Source: Clostridiales bacterium (GTDB taxonomy: Bacteria > Bacillota > Clostridia > Saccharofermentanales > Saccharofermentanaceae). Taken from it: a stretch of 64,000 bases of DNA. The DNA is taken from contig JAFZKB010000003.1 in NCBI GenBank assembly GCA_017551865.1, forward strand, positions 24,797-88,796, in the 5' to 3' direction. Within the stretch, counting starts at the first letter, position 1. Every line of letters begins with the position of its first letter. The notes under the pieces were generated by a model. The model did not search any database. It saw only the letters and a list, made by a program, of their open reading frames with translations, and was not told where the DNA came from. The translations under genes were made by a program, and so were the position numbers. This document shows, piece by piece, positions 17,374-24,776 of the stretch.

Positions 17374-18978
17374 ATGAAGATTTTAGTTGCAGAAAAGATC
17401 GCTGCAGATGCTATCCAGTATCTGAAGGACGAAGGTTTTGAAGTAGACGAGAGATTAGGTTGCTCCCAGGACGAGATCAAGGGTTTTATCGGTGATTACG
17501 ATGCGCTCATCGTACGTTCCGTAACACAGGTCAACAAGGACCTCCTCGAGAATGCGAAGAACCTCAAGGTCGTCGGCCGTGCCGGTAACGGTATCGACAA
17601 CATCGACGTTGCCGCCTGCACAGAGAAGGGCATCATCGCAGTCAACACTCCGGAAGCCAACATCATGGCCGCCGGTGAGCTTGCTGTTGCTCATGCCTTC
17701 TCCATTTTCAGAAATCTCTGCCACGCGAACGAGGCAGCGCATAACGACGATTTCCGCCGTGCCCAGATGATCGGTAACGAGCTCGAGGGCAAGACCGCTG
17801 GTATCATTGGTCTCGGCCGTATCGGTTCCATCGTAGCCAGAAAGCTCAAGGGTATCGGTATGACAGTCGTTGCTTACGACCCGTATATCACACAGGAGAA
17901 GTTCGATACAGTAGGCGTGAAGCGCTGCGCGAAACTCGAGGATCTCCTTGCTGTTGCTGACCTCATCACATTCCACACTCCGAAGAACAAGGAGACTGTC
18001 GGCATGGTCGGCGCTGATGAGCTTGCCAAGTGCAAGAAGGGCGTCCGTATCGTAAACGCTGCACGTGGTGGTCTCGTAAATGAGGCGGCTCTCTACGAAG
18101 CACTGAAGTCCGGTCAGGTTGCTGCAGCTGCTATCGACGTATTCGACAAGGAGCCTTCTTACGATAAGGCACCGGGCGAGCAGCAGTACCAGAACCCGCT
18201 CCTGACTCTGCCGAACTGCGTAGTTACACCTCACCTCGGTGCATCCACACAGGAAGCAAACCACAACGTAGGTTCCGCAGTTACATCTCTTGTTGCAAAA
18301 GCACTTCGCGGCGAGCTCGTTGCTGCGATCAACATGCCTTCTTTCAGCGGCGATATGGCGGCTATCCGTCCGTATGCCGACCTTGCAGAGAAGCTCGGTA
18401 AGATCTACTACCAGGCAGAAGAAGCTCCGGTCAAGAAGATCGAGGTGGAATTCAGAGGTGCTCTCGCTGAGCAGGAGACAGGCATCCTGACACTCTCTGT
18501 TCTGAAGGGCTTCCTCTCCGCACATTCCGATGGACGCGTAAGCTTTGTTAACGTTCGTCAGGGTGTTGAGTCTCACGGCATCGAAGTTGTTGAGAGCAAG
18601 AGCGCACAGTGCGAGCGTTACGGCAGCATGATCGTTGTAAACTTCGTAACAGAAGAAGGCAGAGAGCTCTCCGTTTCCGGTACGATCGTCGGTGACGACA
18701 CCGAAGTTCTTGTAAGCTTCTTCGGTTATCAGGCAGACTTCGCTCTGGCTCCGATCGTGATCGCAATGCAGAACGAAGACAAGCCGGGCATCATCGGTAA
18801 GATCGCAACAAAGATCGGCGACCACAACATCAACATCAACAGCATGCACTGGGGCGTGAAGCCGAATTCAACAAAGGCTCAGTCCTTCCTCGGTGTCAGC
18901 GAAGAACTCGGCGAGGATGTACTCACAGAGCTTCGTGCGATCGATGGGGTGCTCCGCGTAACACAGCTCTTCTTCTGA
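17374..18978 (+). CDS. serA: D-3-phosphoglycerate dehydrogenase
   Basis: SerA oxidises 3-phosphoglycerate to 3-phosphohydroxypyruvate, the first step of serine synthesis. This is the long, 534-residue type. The NAD-binding Rossmann motif GLGRIGSIVARKL is near residue 147, LITFHTPKNKET and the catalytic Arg/Glu/His set (NAARGGLVNE, IDVFDKEPS, TPHLGAST) follow, then an intervening substrate-binding domain (residues about 320-450), and a C-terminal ACT domain (NEDKPGIIGKIATKIGDHNININSM). ACT domains usually give serine feedback control. It follows the SerC-like gene in the same operon and is ended by the stem-loop at 19014. The two genes share a codon choice rich in CTC/GAC/AAG typical of highly expressed genes. 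Confidence 0.95.
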   Translation: MKILVAEKIAADAIQYLKDEGFEVDERLGCSQDEIKGFIGDYDALIVRSVTQVNKDLLENAKNLKVVGRAGNGIDNIDVAACTEKGIIAVNTPEANIMAAGELAVAHAFSIFRNLCHANEAAHNDDFRRAQMIGNELEGKTAGIIGLGRIGSIVARKLKGIGMTVVAYDPYITQEKFDTVGVKRCAKLEDLLAVADLITFHTPKNKETVGMVGADELAKCKKGVRIVNAARGGLVNEAALYEALKSGQVAAAAIDVFDKEPSYDKAPGEQQYQNPLLTLPNCVVTPHLGASTQEANHNVGSAVTSLVAKALRGELVAAINMPSFSGDMAAIRPYADLAEKLGKIYYQAEEAPVKKIEVEFRGALAEQETGILTLSVLKGFLSAHSDGRVSFVNVRQGVESHGIEVVESKSAQCERYGSMIVVNFVTEEGRELSVSGTIVGDDTEVLVSFFGYQADFALAPIVIAMQNEDKPGIIGKIATKIGDHNININSMHWGVKPNSTKAQSFLGVSEELGEDVLTELRAIDGVLRVTQLFF

Positions 18979-19013
18979 GACGCTCCGAATAATCAAACAA
19001 TAGACGTTTAAGT

Positions 19014-19074
19014 AAATCCCCCGTCGCTGGTCCTCGGCTTTCAGCCTGCGGAATCGCTCCGGGGGATTTCTTAT
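19014..19074. repeat. Terminator hairpin carrying a dispersed repeat core (copy 1)
   Basis: The outer arms AAATCCCCC (19014-19022) and GGGGGATTT (19061-19069) form a terminator stem after serA, followed by CTTAT. The apical part (19022-19060) contains GTCGCTGGTCCTCGG and CCTGCGGAATCGCTCC, which recur almost unchanged at 41539-41575 and, in diverged and inverted form, at 43045-43074. Confidence 0.75.
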
Positions 19075-19148
19075 ACGTCCATTTTTTATTGATGAGCGTC
19101 TCAGAAGAAGACGCTTGTGCGTGTTTTTCGCGGAGGCGCGGGGGTGAT

Positions 19149-19631
19149 TTATACTTTTTCGTTTCGGAAATAAAGGAAGCCCATGACGGCTGTGGCGAGT
19201 GCCACAATACACAGGATGAAGAAGTTGATGGTAGGATTCAGTTTCGTTCCCTGGATCTTGACCGTGAACTCCATAAGGATCGCCATGCCGAGGGTAAGTA
19301 TAGCGGTGCCCATAATGAAAAGTGCGATCTTTGCTTTATCGAAGACCTTGTCGAGAACGACGGAAAGTACCCCTAATGCGATGATTGAGAGCAGAAGGAC
19401 AACTGCCGGGAACTGCGCAAATAAAAAGCCCGGAAGTTTCACTGTCTCGCTCTCTCCGCCGACGCTCATAGTCGCCTGGGTAGCCATGATGTTAAACGGC
19501 GTCATGGAAGCCTCCATCTTAATGCCCAGGTAGGTTACGGAATTACTGACGACAGGGAAGAACAAGCATCCCAGCATGATGATGATAAGCCCTTTAATGA
19601 TCCACGAATACATCTTTGATCTACTGTCCAT
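19149..19631 (-). CDS. Four-helix membrane protein, paralogue of the divergent gene
   Basis: A 160-residue integral membrane protein of unknown function with four predicted membrane segments (WIIKGLIIIMLGCLFFPVV; VVLLLSIIALGVLSVVL; IALFIMGTAILTLGMAIL; FFILCIVALATAVMGFLYF). Between segments 1 and 2 lies an external loop with MTPFNIMATQATMSV; before segment 4 is GTKLNPTINF. Both motifs recur in the divergently transcribed gene at 19800 (MTPWQIMTKKATASA and DTKLKPNFLWF), so the pair arose by duplication. The start at 19631 (MDSRSKMYSW) has AAGGAGGT upstream; a longer frame reaches 19682 without a good ribosome site. Confidence 0.75.
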   Translation of the reverse strand: MDSRSKMYSWIIKGLIIIMLGCLFFPVVSNSVTYLGIKMEASMTPFNIMATQATMSVGGESETVKLPGFLFAQFPAVVLLLSIIALGVLSVVLDKVFDKAKIALFIMGTAILTLGMAILMEFTVKIQGTKLNPTINFFILCIVALATAVMGFLYFRNEKV

Positions 19632-19727
19632 AACAACCTCCTTATGCCATCCCCACCTTGATTGTAGCAGGGATTTCCCCAAAAAACAAAAACTTCATAA
19701 CGAATGATTTCCTTTTTTCTTTAGTAT

Positions 19728-19736
19728 TGTTATAAT
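19728..19736 (+). promoter_or_regulatory. Extended -10 promoter for the 19800 gene
   Basis: TGTTATAAT (TGn plus perfect TATAAT), identical to the box at 12983, lies 64 bases upstream of the ATG at 19800. No clear -35 box is seen. Confidence 0.55.
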
Positions 19737-19799
19737 CAAACTAGAATCTGTCTTTTTTGACGGGCTTAAATTATTGTTATATTTGTGTGGGAGGTTATT

Positions 19800-20318
19800 A
19801 TGAAAGACAAAGTGAAGTTTTTTCCTTTTATCCTTGCGGGTATTGCAGGTCTGATGTTCATCAGCTTATTCCTGAAGATCGTCCAGTATTCCGAGAAGCT
19901 TTATGGTGTATCAATGAAGATGACCATGACTCCTTGGCAGATCATGACGAAAAAAGCAACCGCTTCTGCTATGGGACAGACAGTGACAGATAAAGTTGAT
20001 CTCAGTGGTGGAGCCAATGTAGCGGCGATTTTCTATCTGCTTTGCGTACTGGCAGTGATCGGACTTGTTGTATGGTTCTTCCTCAAGGGGCCTAAGGCTC
20101 TTATTACCAAGGTCGTTATGGGTGTAAGTGTTCTTGAACTGATTTTTCTGTTCTGGATGGGACTCGGTGTCAAAGCCGAAGACACAAAGTTGAAGCCGAA
20201 TTTCCTGTGGTTCATCTGGCTGATCCTCGTGATCGGACAGGGTGTGCTTGCTTACTTTATCGGCCAGGACGATGGCGCTGTAGCTGCTCCTGCTGCACCG
20301 GCTGCTCCTGAGGCATAA
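19800..20318 (+). CDS. Four-helix membrane protein with Ala/Pro tail, paralogue of the divergent gene
   Basis: A 172-residue membrane protein of unknown function with the same plan as its divergent neighbour: a first segment (FFPFILAGIAGLMFISLFL), an external loop with MTPWQIMTKKATASA, three further segments and a TKLKP motif before the last. It differs by a cytoplasmic or external tail ending in AAPAAPAAPEA. The start at 19800 has GGGAGGT eight bases before. Head-to-head arrangement with 168 bases between starts suggests shared control. The pair could form a heteromer (inference). I do not recognise a named family. Confidence 0.75.
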   Translation: MKDKVKFFPFILAGIAGLMFISLFLKIVQYSEKLYGVSMKMTMTPWQIMTKKATASAMGQTVTDKVDLSGGANVAAIFYLLCVLAVIGLVVWFFLKGPKALITKVVMGVSVLELIFLFWMGLGVKAEDTKLKPNFLWFIWLILVIGQGVLAYFIGQDDGAVAAPAAPAAPEA

Positions 20319-20351
20319 GAGCTCCGCATCTAATTGAATTATAGAAATGTC

Positions 20352-20386
20352 AAGAGGCTGTCTCGCAAGAGGCAGCCTCTTCATTT
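20352..20386 (+). terminator. Intrinsic terminator after the 19800 gene
   Basis: AAGAGGCTG (20352-20360) and CAGCCTCTT (20373-20381) form a 9-bp perfect stem, followed by CATTTTG. Confidence 0.75.
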
Positions 20387-20392
20387 TGAATC

Positions 20393-20486
20393 TTGGATAA
20401 TACCAATGAATGCTTTTTTGTTGTCTTATCCAATCCCATCTTTCTTCTGCTGGGATAACGCCAAGCAGAAGCACATTGTTATCCAA
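20393..20486. repeat. Alternating inverted TTATCCAA motifs with 53-nt spacing
   Basis: The 312-base gap between the genes at 19800 and 20631 holds, besides two terminators, four 8-bp motifs in alternating orientation: TTGGATAA (20393-20400), TTATCCAA (20426-20433), TGGGATAA (20451-20458) and TTATCCAA (20479-20486). The two TTATCCAA copies are exactly 53 bases apart. From the C at 20425 to the C at 20459 is 35 bases, and the gap to the next motif is 18, which is the geometry of the array at 63781. CTTCTGCT (20444-20451) is complementary to AGCAGAAG (20464-20471), flanking the third motif. No coding potential is seen. Confidence 0.7.
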
Positions 20487-20568
20487 AATCCTCATGCTTC
20501 AACAGCTCCCGTCAGATGCTTCGAGATCTCCTCGTGAATCCATTTTTGCATTCTCGTGAAAATGAAAA

Positions 20569-20596
20569 GGGTGTGCTCATCGTTTTGAGCACACCC
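20569..20596 (-). terminator. Intrinsic terminator of the 20631 lipoprotein gene
   Basis: Read on the minus strand, GGGTGTGCTC and GAGCACACCC form a perfect 10-bp stem around an 8-base loop, followed by CTTTTCATTTTC. It lies 35 bases beyond the stop of the minus-strand lipoprotein gene. Confidence 0.85.
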
Positions 20597-20630
20597 TCAA
20601 TTATGTTAGTCTGGTTTCCTATTGTGGATA

Positions 20631-22379
20631 TCAGTCGTAATACGTACATCCGTAGAAGAGTTCGTAGGAGCTTTCTCCGTCGAAGGTGACATCGAAGTAT
20701 TCGGAATCCTGATCCTTGCGGATGACCATCTGGAACTCCTGGTTCTTGGACTCATCCTTATTGAGCGTAACGAAATACGCGAGTTCCTTTTCTATATCGA
20801 TACCGATGAGCTTGACGCAGGTGTTGGCAGGGATCGTGATGGATTTGCCTGTCGGGTTTCCGTCCTCATCGAAGAGACCCAGAGTCATCTTGCGCTTGGT
20901 CGCGCCGATTCCTTCTTTTTCATAGAAGCCGGTGTATTCGAGCGGCAAACCATTGTCGCTGCTCAGGTAGCATTCTTTTTCAAAAATGCCGGTGCCGAGA
21001 AGATCGCCGCGGATATCAACGCCAAGATTGTTCGGGTTATAGGGGTAATCACTGAACTGGGAGAAGGTTCCTGTTTTTTCGAGTTTGCCGTTATTCAAAC
21101 GGAGAACTAAAGTGTGAAGTGTCGGGTCTTCTGTGGAACAGGACAGATAAACAAAGTAATTATCGTCGATAGAGATCATGTAGATCGAGATGACACTGTC
21201 ATAACCATCGAGTTCAGATTCGAGGTTGCCGAGATCCGTAGTCGTACCGTTGTATGTTGCTTTCAGCGTGCTGCCCCAGCCGGTGCCTTCGAATTCGAGA
21301 CGGTCAAGTTTACCGTCGCCGTCGAAATCCCAGGAGAATCCGTTGGAGTAATCCGACATCAGAGCATAGTCCCGTGGGGTGGATGTGAAATAACTAAGAT
21401 CTACACAGTTGCCGAGCTCCATGACGGAAACAGCGCAGGAATAGGTCTGCTCGTAGCCTTCCTCTCCGCCTGTCTTTTTCAGAAGGATGCTGTTCTGATA
21501 AATAAGAAATTCTACTTCAAAAGAACCGTTCCGGATCGTGTCGGCCATGGCCTTGATGGTGTCGACCTCTTCCTGGATCTGCGGATCGTCTTTCGGGCAG
21601 TAGGCCATCACGGCGTCAGCAAAAGCGGCCTTGTCGGTGATGATGTCTTTAAGCTCTATAAGGTCACCTGTATTCGGGTCATAGTTGTAACAGGTCGAAG
21701 TGAAACTATAGCCGTCTTTTGCCAGCCACGTATATACGCTTCTTTCGTAAGAGAAGACCTTGCTGTCTGCACGCATGATCTCTATCGTGGTGGAAATGCT
21801 CTGATCCTTGGCGAAATAATCGTCCGGGGCTGCATTGGCTTTGTTGTCGGAGAAAGAATCGAGAAGGGTGTTATAGGCCTCTTCGGTATCGCGGATATTA
21901 CTCTCGAACTGCTGGCCGATCTCTTTTTTCAGTTCGGCGTATCCGGGATTACAGATCTCGAAGGAATTGCAGTAAGAGGAGATCATGAAGACCGGCGTAT
22001 CCGGATCAGCAGCTTCTGCATAAGCGTGAGATTCACTGTCTTCGATCAGGGTAAGAAGCTCAAGATCGTGGGTGAGTTTAACAGAAGAAGGATCCGATGC
22101 GTTTCCGGAAGAACCTGTAGCGGAAGAATCTTCCGTTTCAGAAGAGCTCGCTTCTGTCTCTGTGGGTGCTTCTGTTTCTGAGGTATCTTCCGTTTCCGAA
22201 GAATCTTCGGTCTCGGAGGTGTCTTCTGTTTCAGATGTGTCGGGAGCCTCCGTCTCGGTCACCTCTGTTGTTGTCGTCTTTTTCTTTTTCTTCTTTTTCG
22301 TCTCTTCTGTTTCCTTGGCGCATCCCATTAAGGAAAGGATCATGGCCGAGGTCAGAAGGATAGAAATACAGCGTTTCAT
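20631..22379 (-). CDS. Lipoprotein with Lys-run/Thr-Glu linker and DUF3298-like domain
   Basis: A 582-residue lipoprotein: signal peptide, lipobox SLMGCAK, then KETEETKKKKKKK and about 60 residues of repeated SETEDTSETED-type sequence. The first 20 residues of this linker are nearly the same as in the DUF885 lipoprotein at 8530. The middle (about residues 110-350) resembles the DUF4163/DUF3298 pair found in PdaC-like proteins (Y.F.S.CYNYDPNTGDLIELKDIITDKAAF). Next comes a Ca-binding-like DFDGDGKLDRLEFEG motif and a C-terminal beta-rich domain. Function is unknown; an extracellular sensor or wall-associated role is plausible. The ATG at 22379 is preceded by GGAGGGA; a TTG 12 bases upstream is the only alternative. 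Confidence 0.7.
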   Translation of the reverse strand: MKRCISILLTSAMILSLMGCAKETEETKKKKKKKTTTTEVTETEAPDTSETEDTSETEDSSETEDTSETEAPTETEASSSETEDSSATGSSGNASDPSSVKLTHDLELLTLIEDSESHAYAEAADPDTPVFMISSYCNSFEICNPGYAELKKEIGQQFESNIRDTEEAYNTLLDSFSDNKANAAPDDYFAKDQSISTTIEIMRADSKVFSYERSVYTWLAKDGYSFTSTCYNYDPNTGDLIELKDIITDKAAFADAVMAYCPKDDPQIQEEVDTIKAMADTIRNGSFEVEFLIYQNSILLKKTGGEEGYEQTYSCAVSVMELGNCVDLSYFTSTPRDYALMSDYSNGFSWDFDGDGKLDRLEFEGTGWGSTLKATYNGTTTDLGNLESELDGYDSVISIYMISIDDNYFVYLSCSTEDPTLHTLVLRLNNGKLEKTGTFSQFSDYPYNPNNLGVDIRGDLLGTGIFEKECYLSSDNGLPLEYTGFYEKEGIGATKRKMTLGLFDEDGNPTGKSITIPANTCVKLIGIDIEKELAYFVTLNKDESKNQEFQMVIRKDQDSEYFDVTFDGESSYELFYGCTYYD

Positions 22380-22461
22380 ATGTCCCTCCAATATGCTTTT
22401 TTTCTATATGCAAGGGTATCATTTTCGATCTAAAATGTAAAGAAAATCATACATTTCCTGA

Positions 22462-22509
22462 TTGACTTCAAGTGTGCGAATCGCTATAATTGTTAGCGTC
22501 CTAACAATT
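22462..22509 (+). promoter_or_regulatory. Promoter and MarR-type operator of the exporter operon
   Basis: TTGACT (22462-22467), a 17-base spacer and a perfect TATAAT (22485-22490). Overlapping the -10 and the start point is a perfect inverted repeat with 9-bp arms, AATTGTTAG (22488-22496) and CTAACAATT (22501-22509), around CGTC. The position and symmetry fit autorepression by the MarR protein encoded immediately downstream. Confidence 0.85.
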
Positions 22510-22563
22510 AAATTTGCTGGGGCACTTTTCGTGTGATGTGAAAAGGGGAGCCAAACAAATCCT

Positions 22564-23052
22564 ATGCATGATCCCAAAGGCCTTTCCAGCCGAAATTCCG
22601 GGAAAGATACCCATATCGGTCCTTATGTCCGGCACCTTAGCAAGTCGATCCGTATCTCGATCGATGAGGCGCTGGATAAGGAATTTTCTGCGTCCGGACA
22701 GAGCCGGCTTACGTCGGTGCAGGCGCATGTTATGGGATATCTCAACATGCAGCATGAACTCGGGAATGTCGTGTATCAGAAGGATATAGAACAGGTCTTC
22801 CACATTCAAAGAAGCACAGCTACCGGGATCTTAAAGCTCTTAGAACAGCGGGGATCGATCCGCCGCGAGAGCGAGAAGTCTGACGCCAGATTGAAGAGGA
22901 TCCTGGTCACGGAAAAAGCGCTTCAGACAAAAAAACTCGTCGACAGTACGATCGATGGTGTGGAAAAAAGATTGGTCAAAGGACTTTCTGATGAAGAGAT
23001 CAGGACATATATCGAACTGACAGAAAAAATGAGAAGGAATTTGGAAAAATGA
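22564..23052 (+). CDS. MarR family transcriptional regulator
   Basis: A 162-residue winged-helix protein. Residues about 50-110 show the MarR DNA-binding pattern (LTSVQAHVMGYLNMQ; VYQKDIEQVFHIQRSTATGILKLLEQRGSIRRESEKSDARLKRILVTEKA), with the recognition helix QRSTATGILKLLEQ and the wing basic residues DARLKR. It is the first gene of a three-gene unit and ends in an ATGA overlap with the first exporter gene. Family members of this context repress multidrug exporters and release on binding small phenolic or antibiotic ligands. The palindrome over its own promoter is the likely operator. The ribosome binding site is poor (AGGGGAG 14 bases away), consistent with low expression. Confidence 0.9.
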   Translation: MHDPKGLSSRNSGKDTHIGPYVRHLSKSIRISIDEALDKEFSASGQSRLTSVQAHVMGYLNMQHELGNVVYQKDIEQVFHIQRSTATGILKLLEQRGSIRRESEKSDARLKRILVTEKALQTKKLVDSTIDGVEKRLVKGLSDEEIRTYIELTEKMRRNLEK

Positions 23053-24776
23053 TCAAACGACTACTGAAATCAGTACGAGAGTACAAAAAGCCGTCGATCC
23101 TGGCCCCGGTGCTCGTTTCCTGCGAAGTCGTCATGGAGGTGTTGATGCCTCTTCTGATGAGTAAGCTGATCGACAACGGTATCGACAAGAGCGACATGAA
23201 CTATGTATGGATCGTGGGATCGCTGCTTCTGGTGTGCATGTTCATCTCGATGGCATTCGGTGCCCTCTCGGGAAGAGAAGCGGCCAAGGCCAGCGCAGGT
23301 TTTGCGAAGAACTTACGCCACGACATGTTCCATAACCTGCAGACGTTCTCCTTTTCGAACATCGACAAGTTTAAGACGAGCAGTATCATTACGAGACTGA
23401 CCACAGACGTTACGAACGTGCAGAACTCCTATCAGATGGTGATCCGTATTGCGGTAAGAGCGCCGATCATGCTGATCTTCGCAATGTGTGCGAGCTTCTA
23501 TGTCAATCCGAAGGTCGCGCTGATCCTTCTCGGTATCGCACCGATCCTTCTGCTCGGACTGATCATCGTATTCCGCTACGCGCACCCGATCTTCGTCCGC
23601 ATGTTCAAGAGATTCGACCTCATGAACAATGTCGTACAGGAGAATGTAAGAGGTATCCGCGTGGTCAAGTCTTTCGTAAGAGAAGACCACGAGATCGAGA
23701 AGTTCACCGAAGTCTCCAATGCGATCCGAAACGATGCGGTCAAGGCCGAGCGTGCGATCAACTGCAATGCTCCGCTCATGATGGCCAGCGTCTATACGGC
23801 GATGCTCCTGATCTCCTGGATCGGCGCAAAACTCGTGGTTAACGAGGAAATGACGACCGGGCAGCTGACCAGTATGTTCTCATATACCATGCAGATCCTG
23901 ATGAGCCTCATGATGGTCTCCATGATCATCGTTATGCTCGTCATCTCCAAGACTTCCGCGGAGCGTATCTCCGAGCTTCTCGATGAGACGCCGGACATCA
24001 CGAATCCGGAAAATCCGGTCATGGAAGTCAAAGACGGATCGATCGATTTTGACCATGTTTTCTTCAGCTATTCCAAGGAGAAGGAAAAGAGCTGCCTTCT
24101 GGATTTCGATCTTCACATCAAGTCCGGTGAGACCATCGGCATTATCGGCGGTACCGGAAGCGGTAAGTCGTCCTTCGTACAGCTGATCCCTCGTCTTTAC
24201 GATGTCACCGACGGCGACATCAAGGTCGGAGGGATCGATGTCAGAAACTATGACCTCGACGTTATCCGTGACAACGTGGCTATGGTGCTTCAGAAAAATG
24301 TCCTCTTCTCCGGAACCATTAAGGAGAACCTCCGCTGGGGCAATCCGGAAGCAACGGACGAAGAGATGATCCAGGCTTGTAAGATCGCGCAGGCAGACTC
24401 GTTTATAAGTGCTTTCCCGGAAGGGTATGACACCTATATCGAGCAGGGCGGTTCGAACGTATCCGGCGGCCAGAAGCAGAGACTCTGCATCGCCAGAGCG
24501 CTCCTGAAAAAGCCGAAGATCCTGATCCTCGATGACAGTACCAGTGCCGTCGATACCGCGACGGACGCGCAGATCCAGAAGGGATTTGCCGAGTATATCC
24601 CGGGTACCACCAAGCTCATCATCGCACAGCGTATCTCTTCCGTTGAGAATGCAGACCGTATCATCGTTATCGATAACGGGAAGATCAATGCGATCGGTAC
24701 CCACGATGAACTCCTGAAAGACAATGAGATCTATAAGGAAGTATATGAATCACAGAAGAAGGGAGGTGAGGAGTAA
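23049..24776 (+). CDS. ABC multidrug exporter half-transporter, degenerate catalytic subunit
   Basis: A 575-residue exporter: six membrane helices (residues 1-320) fused to an ATPase domain. Walker A is GGTGSGKSS and the signature NVSGGQKQR is intact, but the Walker B Glu is replaced by Asp (LILDDSTSAVD) and the switch His by Gln (LIIAQRISS). These are the changes typical of the degenerate-site subunit in heterodimeric exporters such as LmrCD, BmrCD and TM287/288. It pairs with the gene at 24776, overlapping as TAATG. Drug or lipid export is the family role; the substrate is unknown. Regulation is through the MarR gene with which it overlaps. Confidence 0.92.
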   Translation: MIKRLLKSVREYKKPSILAPVLVSCEVVMEVLMPLLMSKLIDNGIDKSDMNYVWIVGSLLLVCMFISMAFGALSGREAAKASAGFAKNLRHDMFHNLQTFSFSNIDKFKTSSIITRLTTDVTNVQNSYQMVIRIAVRAPIMLIFAMCASFYVNPKVALILLGIAPILLLGLIIVFRYAHPIFVRMFKRFDLMNNVVQENVRGIRVVKSFVREDHEIEKFTEVSNAIRNDAVKAERAINCNAPLMMASVYTAMLLISWIGAKLVVNEEMTTGQLTSMFSYTMQILMSLMMVSMIIVMLVISKTSAERISELLDETPDITNPENPVMEVKDGSIDFDHVFFSYSKEKEKSCLLDFDLHIKSGETIGIIGGTGSGKSSFVQLIPRLYDVTDGDIKVGGIDVRNYDLDVIRDNVAMVLQKNVLFSGTIKENLRWGNPEATDEEMIQACKIAQADSFISAFPEGYDTYIEQGGSNVSGGQKQRLCIARALLKKPKILILDDSTSAVDTATDAQIQKGFAEYIPGTTKLIIAQRISSVENADRIIVIDNGKINAIGTHDELLKDNEIYKEVYESQKKGGEE

